Assembly (NCBI RefSeq): GCF_033568475.1
Contig: NC_133123.1
Span: forward strand, 160,533,753-160,597,752
DNA from: Henckelia pumila
Taxonomy: Eukaryota > Streptophyta > Magnoliopsida > Lamiales > Gesneriaceae
Direction of reading: 5' to 3'
Length of the DNA: 64,000 bases
Below the pieces are notes generated by a model that had not been told where the DNA came from, ran no database searches, and was given only the letters and a program-made list of their open reading frames with translations. The position numbers were made by a program, and so were the translations under genes. The first letter of the stretch is position 1; every line of letters begins with the position of its first letter. This document shows positions 1 to 12,275 of this stretch, in pieces.

Positions 1-3000
1 TCTCAATTGTGTGGGTTTGATGAATATCAATTGGTTGATCAATATTACGATCCTCAACTACTGAGTCCACTAGTTCAGGTTCAGGAGATTGAAGTATTCT
101 TATAGGTGGTGAAACTTCGTTTTCACTTTCATCCTGACTATCATTGTCTAACTGTATTTCCTGAAATAGATCTGAGAGTTGATGAGTGTTAGTTGCAATA
201 TCATCAGTTAAATCTTCATAAAAAATAACATGAATTGATTCTTCAACATTTAGATCTCTTTTGTTGAAGACTCTATATGCTTTGCTAATTGAGGAGTATC
301 CTAGAAATATTTCCTCATCTGACTTTGCATCAAATGCAGTCAGATGACTTTTACCATTGTTGTGAATGTAGCATTTGCTCCCAAAAATTTTGAAGTATGA
401 TACATTGGGTTGTCTATCATTCCAGATCTCATATGGGGTTTTAAAAAATTTCTTGCATATCATTGATCTGTTCTGAGTATAGCAAGCAGTGTTCACAGCT
501 TCTGCCCAAAATCTTTGAGAAACTTTGGAATCAGCAAACACGGTTCTCGCAGCTTCTTTAAGAGTACGATTTCTCCTTTCTGCAATACCATTTTGTTGTG
601 GTGTTCTAGCTGCTGAGAATTCATGTTTGATTCCATAGTGTTCTAAAAAAGATGATAAAGTTTGATTGACAAATTCAGTTCTTCTATCACTTCTGATTCT
701 GTCAATCTTACTTGATTTTTCGTTAAAAAGTCTTTTAAAAATCTTGATTAGTTGAGAAGCAGTTTGGTCTTTTGATTTTAAGAAATGACCCAGGTAAAAC
801 GTGAGTAGTCATCAATGATGACAAGAGTATACATCATTCCACCCTAAACTTGTTACTGGAATTGGACCAAATAAGTCCATATGCAATAGTTCCAAGCATC
901 GGGAAGATGAGTTATAACCTTTGTTTTTAAAAGATGACCTAACTTTCTTCCCAAATTGACAAGCTGAGCAAACTTTGTCTTTGGAAAAATCAATTTTAGG
1001 CAGGCCTGTTACTAGCTCAAGCTTACTCAGACTGGCAATAGTTTTGAAGTTAAGATGATTCAATCGCTTGTGCCAAATCCAGTTGCGCTTAGAATTGGAA
1101 GCTACGAGGCAAACTGGTTTGCTAGACTGAATGTTCCAGCATACTTTATATGTGTTTCCATATCTGTTTCCTGTCAAAATAATGTTACCAGAGGCATCTT
1201 TAACAATGCAGTTTAGCTTTTGAAATTCAACGGAATGCCCATAATCACACATTTGACTAATGCTGATTAAATTATATTTCAAATTATCAATCAATAGAAC
1301 ATCTTGAATGATAATGTTGCCGTGGATAATCTTACCCTTACCCACGGTCTTACCCTTTGATTTGTCACCAAAAGTGATAGTCGGACCATGGTATTTAACA
1401 ATTTCAGACAGTAGTTTATCATTTCCAGTCATGTGTCTTGAACATCCACTGTCTAAGTACCATGATTCCTCTTCCTTTTCCTTGGTACCTGCTACCTGCA
1501 TTCACAAGGTTGAATAACTTTTGGTGCCCACATTTATTTAGGTCCACGAGGGATTAATCCTTTAGGAACCCAAACCTGGAATACTTTAACCAGTTTACCA
1601 GTTTCTGTGTTCCTATAGGTGCGTACTAAGTTGGATGCTCTAGATGGTGGAGTATGATGTGCTTGTGAAACTATATGTTGTTTGCCTTTTCCAATGTCTT
1701 TGAAGTTTCTATATTGCTTTTGAACTGGACGTTGATTATGGTATTGACTTTTATTTCCTCTCATGGGATTAGGTTGATATGCATTAGTCCGTTTAGGACT
1801 TTTAGCAATCTCTACCTTAGTTTCATGAGGATTGAAGCCAATACCAAATCTTTTTTTGTTCATCTGCTCTATTTGCTGCCAAGTCATCAGGATAGTTTTT
1901 TCATTTTCATTTTCCCTAACTGCTCATACAAAGTTTATGTATTTGCCTTTGCACATGTTCAGTTTGGGTAGAGTACTTGATTCACCAGTTTCCACCGTCT
2001 TACCATATCCAAGACCAGTTTTGTCATGGAGAGGTCTTTGTGAATCATTCATTTCTGTCAACAGGCTCGAAGATTTATTCCATGATCTTACTAATTCATC
2101 CATGTTATGTTTTTCTGTTGTAAGATTCATGATATCGATCTTGAGTTGTTCATTCTCAGTTCGGAGCATAGCAATCTCTGTTTCAAGACAGTTTATCTCA
2201 ACTGATTGTTCCTAGGAGGGTTCAGTTGAGGTATCTTGCAGATCCTTTTGCTTGGCTCTGACTTCATCGAATGTTAAGGACAGTTGATGATACTCATTTG
2301 CCATATCATGAAGAGCTTTGATCAGTTCTTCTCGGGTAAATTCCTCAGAGCTGAAATCAAATACCTGTTCACTAGTGGATGGAAGCTCACGATTATTTGC
2401 CATAAGACACTTGACCTCTTCTTCATCATCACTGGAACTAGATGAGCAATTTGATTCCTCTGAATCACTATCTGTTTCTGTCCATTTGGTTTTGTTGTCT
2501 TTTGCAACCAATGCTTCATGTTTTTGTCTTGAGGTGTGTCTATCATTCCTTAAACTTTTATTTTTGTCAAAGTTCTTTGGTTTGGGACAATCAGCAATGA
2601 AATGTCCTGTTTTCCCACAGTTGAATCAACTTCTTGGTTCTTCAACTGTCTCTTTCTTTTGGAAATTTCTTCTGTGGGATCCTTCTTAATTTCTTCTAAT
2701 GAATTTGCCGAACTTCTTCACAAACAAAGACATGGCATCACTGCTTAGTTGTTCTGCTGATTTTTCTAATTTAGCTGGTGACTCGATTTTCACTGCAATC
2801 AAGGCCTTGGTCAATTGTGAGGTAGACTGATCTTCTTCTTGAGTCTGCAACTCGAATTCATAAGCTTTTAAATCTTCAAACAGGTCATGCAGCTCTAATT
2901 TATTCAAGTCCTTCGATTCTCTCATGGCCATTGTCTTTACATCCCATTCTTTAGGAAGGCCTCGAATTACCTTGAGAATAACTTCTTTGTTGGGATATGT

Positions 3001-4594
3001 TTTTCCCAATCCATTAAGCTCAATAACAATGCTGCGTACTCTCTCATCAAATTCAGTCATTGATTCACCTAGTTTCATCTTGATGTTGTCAAATTTTTGA
3101 GTGGCGACAGACAGTTTGTTTTCTTTCGTCTGTTCATTTCCTTCACAGAGTTGAATCAACTTCTCCCAAATTTCTTTCCCAGTTTTGCATGTCTTGATTT
3201 TTCTAAAGGTGTTCTTGTCAAGTGTTTTATACAAGATATCTTTAGCCACATTATCAAGATTTGCCTTCTTTTTGTCTTCAGCAGTCCATTCAATCCTTGG
3301 TTTCTCAATGTACTATGGACCACCTCCAAAAAGAGCTATAGCAGTATTGACTTTTTTGATCGCAAGAGGTCCATCAGTGATGACAAACCACATGTCATCG
3401 TCTAGTGCTGATAGGTGTGCTTGCATACGAATTTTCCAGTCATCAAAGTCTTTCTTGGATAACATAGGAATTTTGCTGAATGATGTCATTTTGGTTCAGT
3501 GCTTTAAGAGTAAGATAATAACCTCTCTGATACCACTTGTTAGGATCGGTTGAAAGTCTAGAGGGGGGTGAATATACTTTCAAACAGTTTAGTAGGAAAT
3601 ATTGAACTCAATCAGTTTAAGGAATGAGTTTGAGGCTTATCTTAGTGTCAAATGCAGTTTGGCAAACAAAATATGTGCGGAAATATGTCAAACTGCAGAT
3701 TTAAAACACTGAGTGAATATCAGTTTAGGGTGTGTGTTGGTGATGAGTAAACTGAAATGACACGAGTAGTTGTTTATGGATGTTCGGAGATTTCAAACAC
3801 ACCTACGTCACCCCTTCTTCCACCTTGGAAGGATATCACTAGAAGACTTTGATTTATACAAGTAATTTTCACAAACCCAATCTAGTTTAGGACTTAAACA
3901 CTGCCTAAACAAGAACTCCTAGTATAACACCTTAGTTTCAGTCCTAGACTAATATAACAATAGAGTAAATGTAACTCGAAATTCCAGGCACAAAGATCGA
4001 CCCTTCAATGATCAGAATAATGCTTTTGAACGTTTGTGCTTCGAGTTCCTTGATCGAATCTTGATCGTAAAGAGCTTTTCGTGTTCTCGTAAGAATGACA
4101 GAGTTTTTTTGGTGCGTGGAGGAAGACCCTTCCTGATGTTGATCAAGATCTCAATTTATACCCTTTGGATTGCCAACGGTCATAAATTCGAATTGTCCTT
4201 CTGATAAGATTTGAATTATTCCCGTTGGATTTGTCACTATCATCAACGATTTCTGAAGCCGACATTCCCTTAGTATCGCGTCACTACCTTCTGCAGAGAT
4301 GTGAGAGTGCGGATGATCTTATCCGGAAATAGCACGGTAGTAAACTGTTGTGGATGAACTGATGCAGTCAGTTTGGCAGGGGTAAACTGATGGATTCATT
4401 TTAGCGAGGTAAACTTCTTTGTATCCTTTTAGCGCGGTCGTTGATGGTTCAGTTTAGTGATTCAGTTTAGCAACGTAAACTGTATCTGTAGGTCATAGTG
4501 ACGTCATCATTTCCTGAATATCAGTTTAGCCATTTTGTAGTTGCTCAAGTAGTTTGGCTTTCTTTTGTAAATACCAAAACTAAATTTCCCAACA
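1..4594 (-). mobile_element. Ty1/copia retrotransposon, SIRE-like, cut by window edge
   Basis: The minus strand carries the 5' part of a copia element. From right to left: an LTR (3538-4594), a primer-binding site, gag with a UBN2-type region (about 3250-2690), a serine/aspartate-rich stretch followed by a coiled coil (about 2510-2210), an aspartic protease (WYLDSGCSRHM, near 1460), a pre-integrase zinc region (WHKRLNHLN, near 1070) and an integrase core and C-terminal part (about 900 to 200). Reverse transcriptase, RNase H and the other LTR lie beyond the left edge. The acidic gag tail and element layout resemble SIRE/Maximus elements; this clade call is an inference. The coding region is a fossil with several breaks. 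Confidence 0.85.
3538..4594 (-). repeat. 5' LTR of the SIRE-like element
   Basis: On the minus strand this segment begins TGTTGGGAAATTTAG and ends GATCCTAACA, the TG...CA ends of a copia LTR, 1057 bases long. Just inside it (3523-3535) the minus strand reads AGTGGTATCAGAG, matching the 3' end of initiator tRNA-Met, so this is the 5' LTR. The second LTR is outside the window, so no age can be given and the target duplication cannot be tested. Confidence 0.85.
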
Positions 4595-4599
4595 AAATG

Positions 4600-4760
4600 C
4601 AAAAAAGGAATTTACCGAAATATGTGGTGTGGAATGTAGTGATTTTATCAAATATATTTCTCCCACCCGTAATGACCGTCTTGCCCTTCTCATCTCCAAT
4701 GAACATCACGTTCGTCTTCTTCCTCCCCGCTTTCAAGTTGTCCTCTTCATACGTAACACG
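4600..4760 (-). pseudogene. Pectin methylesterase exon fragment
   Basis: The minus strand encodes about 50 residues containing YEEDN, then KKTNVMFIGDEKGKTVITG and TTFHTTYF. This matches the start of the catalytic domain of plant pectin methylesterases, where a stretch of the type YEENVEVxKxKKNVMFIGDGxGKTxITG precedes TTFxSATF. Pectin methylesterases de-esterify cell-wall homogalacturonan. Only this small piece survives: a copia LTR begins 20 bases past its end and another copia element sits just upstream at 4795. No catalytic aspartates or glutamines (later in the domain) are present, and no other part of the gene is visible here, including after 14174 where the interrupted sequence resumes. 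The family match is strong for its size; whether it was a gene or a retrocopy cannot be told. Confidence 0.65.
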
Positions 4761-4794
4761 AATAATTGCACTTATTAAACCACAAAATCACCCT

Positions 4795-6686
4795 TGTTGG
4801 AACACGCGTTCTCTGATCACACGGATGTGATACCCAGAGCAGCGGAAGTTTAAAAATTTTATTTTTCAATATGGAACGATTCCATATCGTGGGTATAAAA
4901 TCCAAACGATTAAAATCTTGCAAGTAAAAATATAAATTCACAATTAAATATTTTTACCTCTTCAAGCTAAGGCTTGATTATGGACTCCAACAGAATTTAA
5001 TCTTCTCTTCTTGTAAATCCCGGGAACCGATGACTTGCTCGATCAATCTCCGGAATTAGGTCCACGAATAGAAAACAAAAACCATCTGATTGATTGCACT
5101 AGAAATCAATCAGATGTTTATCGTAGAGAATAAACAGATTTGATCTATTAATTCAGAAAGTGACTTTTCAGAAAAATCACAGACCGAATTTTCTCAAAAA
5201 GGAGAATAGAGAATTCGAAATTCCCTTAGAATATTATAAGTGTTTTTTCGAAAATTTCAAGGATGTAATGCATGCAATTTTCGAACACTACACCTATATT
5301 TATAGATAATTTCTAGACTAAATTAAGTTATAATTATATTAGGACTATAACTCTTTAGGGCCCATAATCCATAACTTAAGCCCAACAAGCCAAGCCTGTT
5401 ATTATAGAAATTAATATAAAATTCATCATGACTCCGATTGATAAACTGATTTCACCAATGTGCACAGAAACCATTTCTGCATCTTTTAAAGTCAAGATAA
5501 TTTTTCTGAATCCGAATTCAGTGATTTCCAAAAATGCCCATCCATATGTCATTTTAGGAAATTTCACTCCCTTTAGTTAAGAAGTCCAACTTCTCTTTCA
5601 TTAAATTTAAATCTTTAAATTTAACTATCTCAACGGGGTTTAGTAATCCATTACTTGTGTGACCCTCAATGGTTCAGGAATACAGCTAGCCGTGGGCTCA
5701 CAACTCCTTGTGACTCGGAACAACAATTTTCGATTTACTCATCGAATCATGGTAAGAGCGCCTAGCAACATCGCCCCATGATTCCTTAGGTATCACTGAT
5801 AGTGCCTGCAAGAACCAGTAGATTTTGGTTAGCGTACAGTACGGTCCCTTCATCCATATATCGAATCAACAACCATTGGTGCATCGAGAGTCATTTGAGA
5901 TTCGATAACTATGCAATGCATCTTGAAGATCAAATAGTGACATCGCATGTGCTACTAGGAAACCGAGTAACCTAAAACACATCATGTACTCTGGCCAGAG
6001 ATTCGTCACACTAATATCTCCTCAGATCGCATAGGATATCCACACTCGCAAGTATGTGGTGAATCCTTGACAACAAAGCATCGACTCCTATATGTGTCGT
6101 AACTGTACTAAATCCCAACACCTGATGACCCCAATAGAGTCGGTAAACGAGTCAAAGTACAGTACTAGCATATAGAGTCTCAATGATGTTTCAAGTTGTA
6201 AGGACTAATGGTGTACAACAAAACCACGGACTTATCCACTCAAATAATAATAATCACTTGGAAAGTCCGAATAGGGTAGTTCGATCATTCATCATATGAA
6301 TATCCATTTGCATGCTTTGAACATCTCCATGTCCATTACCAATGAAACGTGGTACTTGGCATCACAAATGCTAGTCTCAATCTCGAGCGATCCTTATCCT
6401 TATTAGCGGACGGCTCAATTTACTAGGAACTGTTTAGAATATACAGTGACTATAAGATGTGTTTCATAATAGTGATCTCTCTTTATTCACTATCTCATCT
6501 TACTTACATTATAGTATATTCAAGGTCTTTATCAAAACAACAATAGTATATCACAATATAACAATATGAAGAAAGACAAAGAAAATGTCATTAATGAATG
6601 TAAATTATATTAAACAAAGATTGTTTATACATAGAGTCATAAAAGCCCTTAGCCACAAGTTGGCTAACCGAACACCCACTCTTTCA
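4795..6686 (-). repeat. 3' LTR of the Angela-like element
   Basis: 1892 bases, running on the plus strand from TGTTGGAACACGCG to CCACTCTTTCA, so TG...CA ended on both strands. It matches 12276-14174 along its whole length. The neighbouring inner sequence on the minus strand, GGGCAAGTGGGAGA, is the purine-rich tract that primes plus-strand synthesis, which makes this the 3' copy. Confidence 0.95.
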
Positions 6687-6700
6687 ATCTCCCACTTGCC

Positions 6701-9700
6701 CTAAAGCCAACTAGTCATACTACGTAATCCCATTGCTTCGCGATGTTTGTCAAACAATGGTCCTGGCAAGGGCTTAGTAAGTGGATCAGCGATATTGTCT
6801 GTAGAGGCCACTCTCTCGACAGTGACGTCTCCTCTTTCCACAATCTCTCGGATGATGTGGTATTTCCTTAGTACGTGTTTGGATCTTTGATGAGACCTTG
6901 GTTCCTTTGCCTGAGCAATGGCACCAGTGTTGTCGCAGTACACCGGAACTGGACCAATAGCTTCAGGAATTACGCCTAACTCTTGGACGAAATTCCTCAT
7001 CCAAACGGCCTCTTTAGCAGCAGCTGATGCTGCAATGTATTCTGCCTCAGTGTTGGAATCCACTGTGGTGTACTGCTTGGAACTCTTCCAAGAGACAGCA
7101 CTGCCATTGAGTATGAATACAAATCCAGAGGTTGACTTCGAGTCATCCACGTCGCTTTGGAAGCTAGAGTCGGTATAGCCTTCCAATTTCAATTCTCTTC
7201 CTCCATAAACCATGAATATATTCTTAGTCCTTCTCAAGTACTTAAGTATATCCTTCACGGCTTTCCAATGCATTTGACTGGGGTTGGCCTGATATCTGCT
7301 CGTGACACTTAGAGCAAAGGCTACATCCGGTCTGGTAGATATCATCCCATACATAATACTACCTATGGCTGACGCATATGGTATGTGTGTCATTTTCTCT
7401 ATCTCTTCGTCAGTCTTGGGACACATAGACTTGGATAGAGAAACTCCATGACACATAGGTAGATTTCCTCTCTTGGACTCATCCATAGAAAAACTTTTCA
7501 ATATAGTGTCGATGTAGGTTGCTTGATTGAGTCCTATCATTCTCTTAGATCTATCTCTATAGATCTGTATCCATAGAATATAGGAGGCCTCACCCAAATC
7601 CTTCATCGATAATCTACCTGATAACCATATCTTTGTTGACTGCAACATCCCTACGTCATTCCCAATGAGTAGGATGTCATCAACATAAAGCACTAAGAAC
7701 GTCACCGCATCCTTAACTACTTTCTTGTACACGCACGGTTCCTCCGGGTTTTTGATGAAACCAAAGTCCTTTATTGTTTCATCAAATTTCTGGTTCCAAC
7801 TTCTTGATGCTTGTTTGAGACCATAAATTGATCTCTGAAGCTTGCATACCTTATGCTCGCTTCCCATGGATGTGAATCCCTCGGGATGCATCATATAGAT
7901 TTCTTCCTTAATGTTTCCATTAAGAAATGCAGTCTTCACATCCATTTGTCATACCTCATAGTCATACCATGCTGCTATGGAAATAAGGATTCTTATGGAC
8001 TTGAACATTGCGACTGGTGAAAAGGTTTCATCATAGTCAACTCCTTGTCTTTGAGTATAACCTTTTGCTACCAATCGTGCCTTGTAGGTGAGTACCTTGC
8101 CATCATGCCCAAGTTTTCTCTTGTAGATCCATTTACACCCTATTGGAATAATTCCATCGGGAGGATCTACTAAAGACCAAACTTGGTTTGTATGCATCGA
8201 GTCTATTTCCGACTGCATAGCATCAAGCCATAAATTCGAATCCGCATCAAAAATTGCTTCCTTGAAGTTTCTTGGATCACATCCAATGTCGGGTTCACTT
8301 TTATCCCCTTCAAGAAGAAGACCATATCGAATAGGAGGTCTAGAAGTCCTCTCGGATCTCCTAGATGTAGGCGTGTCCACTGAAGGTTCTTGAGGTGTGG
8401 GATCGTTATTTTGTATCTCAGGTTCTTCTCGAATTTCTTCGAGTTCCATCATCTTGCCTTTCTTATCTAATAAAAACTCCTTCTCCATGAAGGTGGCATT
8501 CCTCGAAACAAACACTTTTGTTTCAGTAGGATGATAGAAATAATATCCGATTGAATTCTTCGGATATCCTACAAAATAACATAAGATGGATCGACTATCC
8601 AACTTATCTCCAACTGTCTGCTTCACGTAAGCAGGACATCCCCAAATCCTCAAGTACGAATAATTAGGAGCTTTGCCATTCCATAACTCGTATGGAGTTT
8701 TATTCACTGCTTTGGTGTGAACATTGCTCAACAACAATACCGTCGTTTCAAGTGCATAGCCCCAAAATGAAGGAGGAAGCTCAGTGAAGCTCATCATAGA
8801 TCGAACCATGTCCAACAAAGTTCGATTGCGACGCTCCGAGACACCATTCAGCTGAGGTGTCATGGGAGGAGTCCACTGAGAGAGAATCTCATTCTCTTTT
8901 AGATAGCTCAAAAACTCGGTACTTAAGTATTCTCCACCTCGATCCGATCGAAGTACTTTAATACTTCTACCTTGTTTGTTTTCTACTTCAGCCTTGAATT
9001 CTTTGAAATTTTCAAATGATTCAGACTTATATTTTATTAAATATAAATACCCATACCTATAATAATCATCAGTAAAGGTAATGAAGTAGGTGTGACCAAA
9101 TTTAGTACCGATACTAAATGGTCCACAAACATCTGTATGGATCAAATTCAACAGATTTTGACTACGCTCAGGCTTCCCTTTGAAAGAAGATTTAGTCATT
9201 TTTCCTTTTAGGAAGGACTCACAAGTAGGTAGAGAGTTAATATCAGACATATCAAACATGCCCTCTCCCACTAGCTTGTTCATCCTCCTTGAGAAAATAT
9301 GACCTAGCCTAGCATGCCAAAGGTTTGTCGGGTTTTGACTATCATTTTTCCTTTTATTTGTTGTTACCGGTTTATCAACATAATTAATTGGAACGTCTTT
9401 TAATTTTAAGTTATATAGATCGTTTTCAAGTTGTCCATTTCCAATCAAACATTCATTCTTGTAAATATTGCAAATCTCATTTACAAAATTACAAGAAAAA
9501 CCATCTCTATCAAGCATAGAAACAGAAATAATGTTTTTAACTAAATCTGGCACAAATAAAACATCTCTCAAAAATAACTTAAAATTATTCTGCAAAACTA
9601 AATAAACGTCTCCCACTGCTTTGGCTTCAACTCTGGAACCATTTTCGAGCCTCAGCTGGGTCTCACCCATCCTAAGCTTACGACTTCTTGTCATCACCTG

Positions 9701-10570
9701 CAAATCATTGCAAATGTGAGATCCACATCCGGTATCCAATACCCAAGAAGTAGTATTAAGTGAAACATTTATTTCAATGTAAAACATACCCTTTGTAGTT
9801 CGCAACTGCTCGAGGTATTCCTTGCAGTTACGTTTCCAATGACAGGGTTTCTTGCAGTGATGGCAAACATCTCCAGATATGTTCACGTTTGAAGCTTTTG
9901 TCTTGCCCTTTTTCTGTGGTACAATTTTTTTGGGTGGGGCAGAACATTTCTTACCCTTTCCACTTGGCCCCTTCTTGGAGTAAGAAGAGGAGCCAACCAA
10001 GAGTACCAGTTTTTCCTTCTTTAATGTGGCCTCATAAGACACAAGCATATTGACCATCTCTTCAAGGGTGGCCTCTATCTTGTTCATATTGAAGTTCACC
10101 ACAAATCCGTCAAACGACGAAGGAAGAGAAAGAAGTAACAAGTCCGCGTTTAGTTCATGCTCCAATGTCAAATCGAGTGTTACCAACTTTTCAATGAGCC
10201 CAATCATGTGTACCCCATGCTCACGGACCGAAGTCCCATCTCGCATGCGGCATGTCATAAGCTCTTTGATGGTGGCATACCTCTCCGACCTTGACTGAGC
10301 TCCAAAAAGTTCCTTGAAGTGCATGTGTATGTCAGCAGCATTCACGGCATCCTCAAATCGCCTCTGGAGTTCATCAGACATTGAATATTGCATATAGCAT
10401 TTAGCCTTGATATCATGGTCCCACCATTGATCAAGTTTTGCCAATTCTTTCGGACTTATATTAGTCGGTGCTTCCTTTGGAGGATTCTTTTCTAACACGT
10501 AGAAAATTTTCTCCGAGTTTAGAACAATCTTTAATTTACGGAACCATTCCGTATAGTTTGCGCCAGTCAA
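6701..10570 (-). pseudogene. gag-pol coding region of the Angela-like element
   Basis: Domains in order on the minus strand: gag from 10570 (MTGANYTEWFRKLK) with a UBN2-type region, a CCHC zinc knuckle (CHHCKKPCHWKRNC, near 9860), aspartic protease with a DTG active site (WVLDTGCGSHIC, near 9740), pre-integrase region (LWHARLGH, near 9330), integrase core (about 9170-8600), reverse transcriptase (about 8200-7500, with YVDDILLIG near 7690) and RNase H (about 7150-6800). Order and length are those of a standard copia polyprotein, which is processed into capsid and enzymes in the cytoplasmic particle. The region is nearly complete, with about one break, so the copy looks non-autonomous. Confidence 0.9.
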
Positions 10571-12260
10571 TTTGTTTTGTTCGAGAATTGAGTATAGTGG
10601 ATTTCGCGAATTTATTGTAATGAAATACTGAAAAGAAACAGATAATAATCAGTGATTGTTTAATTAATTTACTAAGACATAAAATATGGCGAGATTTAAT
10701 TTTATGAATTTCACTCCCACTATTTTAACGATTTCACTACCCTCTAGTGAAAACGGGAAACTTGTTTCCTTAGTGGGAACATGGAGTCCAATTGACAAAC
10801 TATAGTCCCGAATAATATCAGCCAACCATAATTTTCAAAAGGTAGAGCCCAATTGCTTCCAAAGCAACCCCCATGTTTTTTACCTCATGTCCAATAAGGG
10901 CCCAATAATTTGACGCCGTTTAATGTGACATGTCAAGATGACCCATCAATATTAAGTTGTGATGGACGATCGCCATGTGGATCCCCAATAATATGAGCCA
11001 ATCTCATGGGAGTTCCACCCAACTTACAACATGTGTCGATCCAATATACAGCTTTTCGATGAACGGGCCCCCCCAATAATATGAGCCGGACCGTGCCCGC
11101 CGGTAGCATCTCATACATTGATCGTTGATGGAAGGTAGGAACATTTAAACAATATTTAAATTCCCTTTTGTTTATCTTGATATCAATTTTAAATCATATT
11201 TAAAATGAGGGATTTTTAATTTTGAAAATTGTCTCATCATGCAATATTTGTATGCTTGCGGGATTCATACAATTTAGTTTAAACATGCATACAACAATAA
11301 TATCATATATTATTTAAAGGATGATCGATCCCAATCACTAATCGACCTGTGGTTGCCTAATCACGAGTCTAAGTCCAATCCTAGGTGATATGCAAGTATG
11401 CAATGCAATTCTATTACATTGAGCTTCCAATTTACATTTTTTCGGTCTTTATTGTCTGCTGGGTCCACCTTTGTCTTCAAATCTTTATCTCCCATTAAGT
11501 CTAATAAATTTACAATAAATTTCGATGACAAGTAAGGGATACATATTTAAGGGTGGGAACGGGCCATAAACCATGCCACTTTTATTACAAATGACAATTC
11601 AAATTGGGCCATAAACCAAGCCCATTAATAAAACCCAACAACAATAAAACCAAATGTAAACAACCTAACATACTTTTATAATATTGGTCATGGCAATCGA
11701 TCATCCTTTATCCAATAATTAATTCAATAATTAAATAATTGGATAGCATGCAATGGCATCATAATTAAAAAGATATAATCAATTTTTATCTTATCCTTTC
11801 ATAAGATCATATCTTATCATCAATTGTACCAAAATAATTAATTTTATAAAATCTAATTTAACGGATAAAATTTATAAATTTTCCAAAAATTCAAATTTAT
11901 CCAAAAATCAATTTTAAAATTTTCGGACTCAAACAATTTGATCTGATGCCTCGTGGACCAATCAAAAACAATTTTCGATCGGACCAAAAACTAAAATTTC
12001 AAAAATTTCAAAAAATCCAAAAAATCAAAATTTAAAATTTCCGGACTGCCCGGGACATTCCCGGGCAGCCCCGCCTCCACGTGGGACAGGGCTGCCCATG
12101 TGGATGTGGGCAGCGATCAAGGCAGCGATTTGATCGCTGCCCGATTGCCCTTGTTTCCCTTCAAATTTAATTTTAAAAATTTTTCATTTTGTTTCAAAAA
12201 TCGAGGCTAAAAATTTTGTACAATCGATTAATTTTAATCTTTTGATCAAAGTTTACAACC
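10571..12260 (-). other. Long untranslated leader of the Angela-like element
   Basis: About 1.7 kb between the 5' LTR and gag with no convincing coding sequence. It holds four spaced copies of a motif of the form CCAATAATATGAGCC (near 10807, 10894, 10984 and 11070, roughly 90 bases apart) and a GC-rich, self-complementary stretch at 12050-12150. Leaders of this length are known in Angela-type elements; the role of the repeated motif is unknown. Confidence 0.6.
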
Positions 12261-12275
12261 TGGCTCTGATACCAC
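12261..12275 (-). other. tRNA-Met primer-binding site
   Basis: The minus strand reads AGTGGTATCAGAGCC directly inside the 5' LTR. It is complementary to the 3' end of plant initiator tRNA-Met, the primer for minus-strand DNA synthesis in copia elements, and fixes the element's orientation. Confidence 0.85.
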
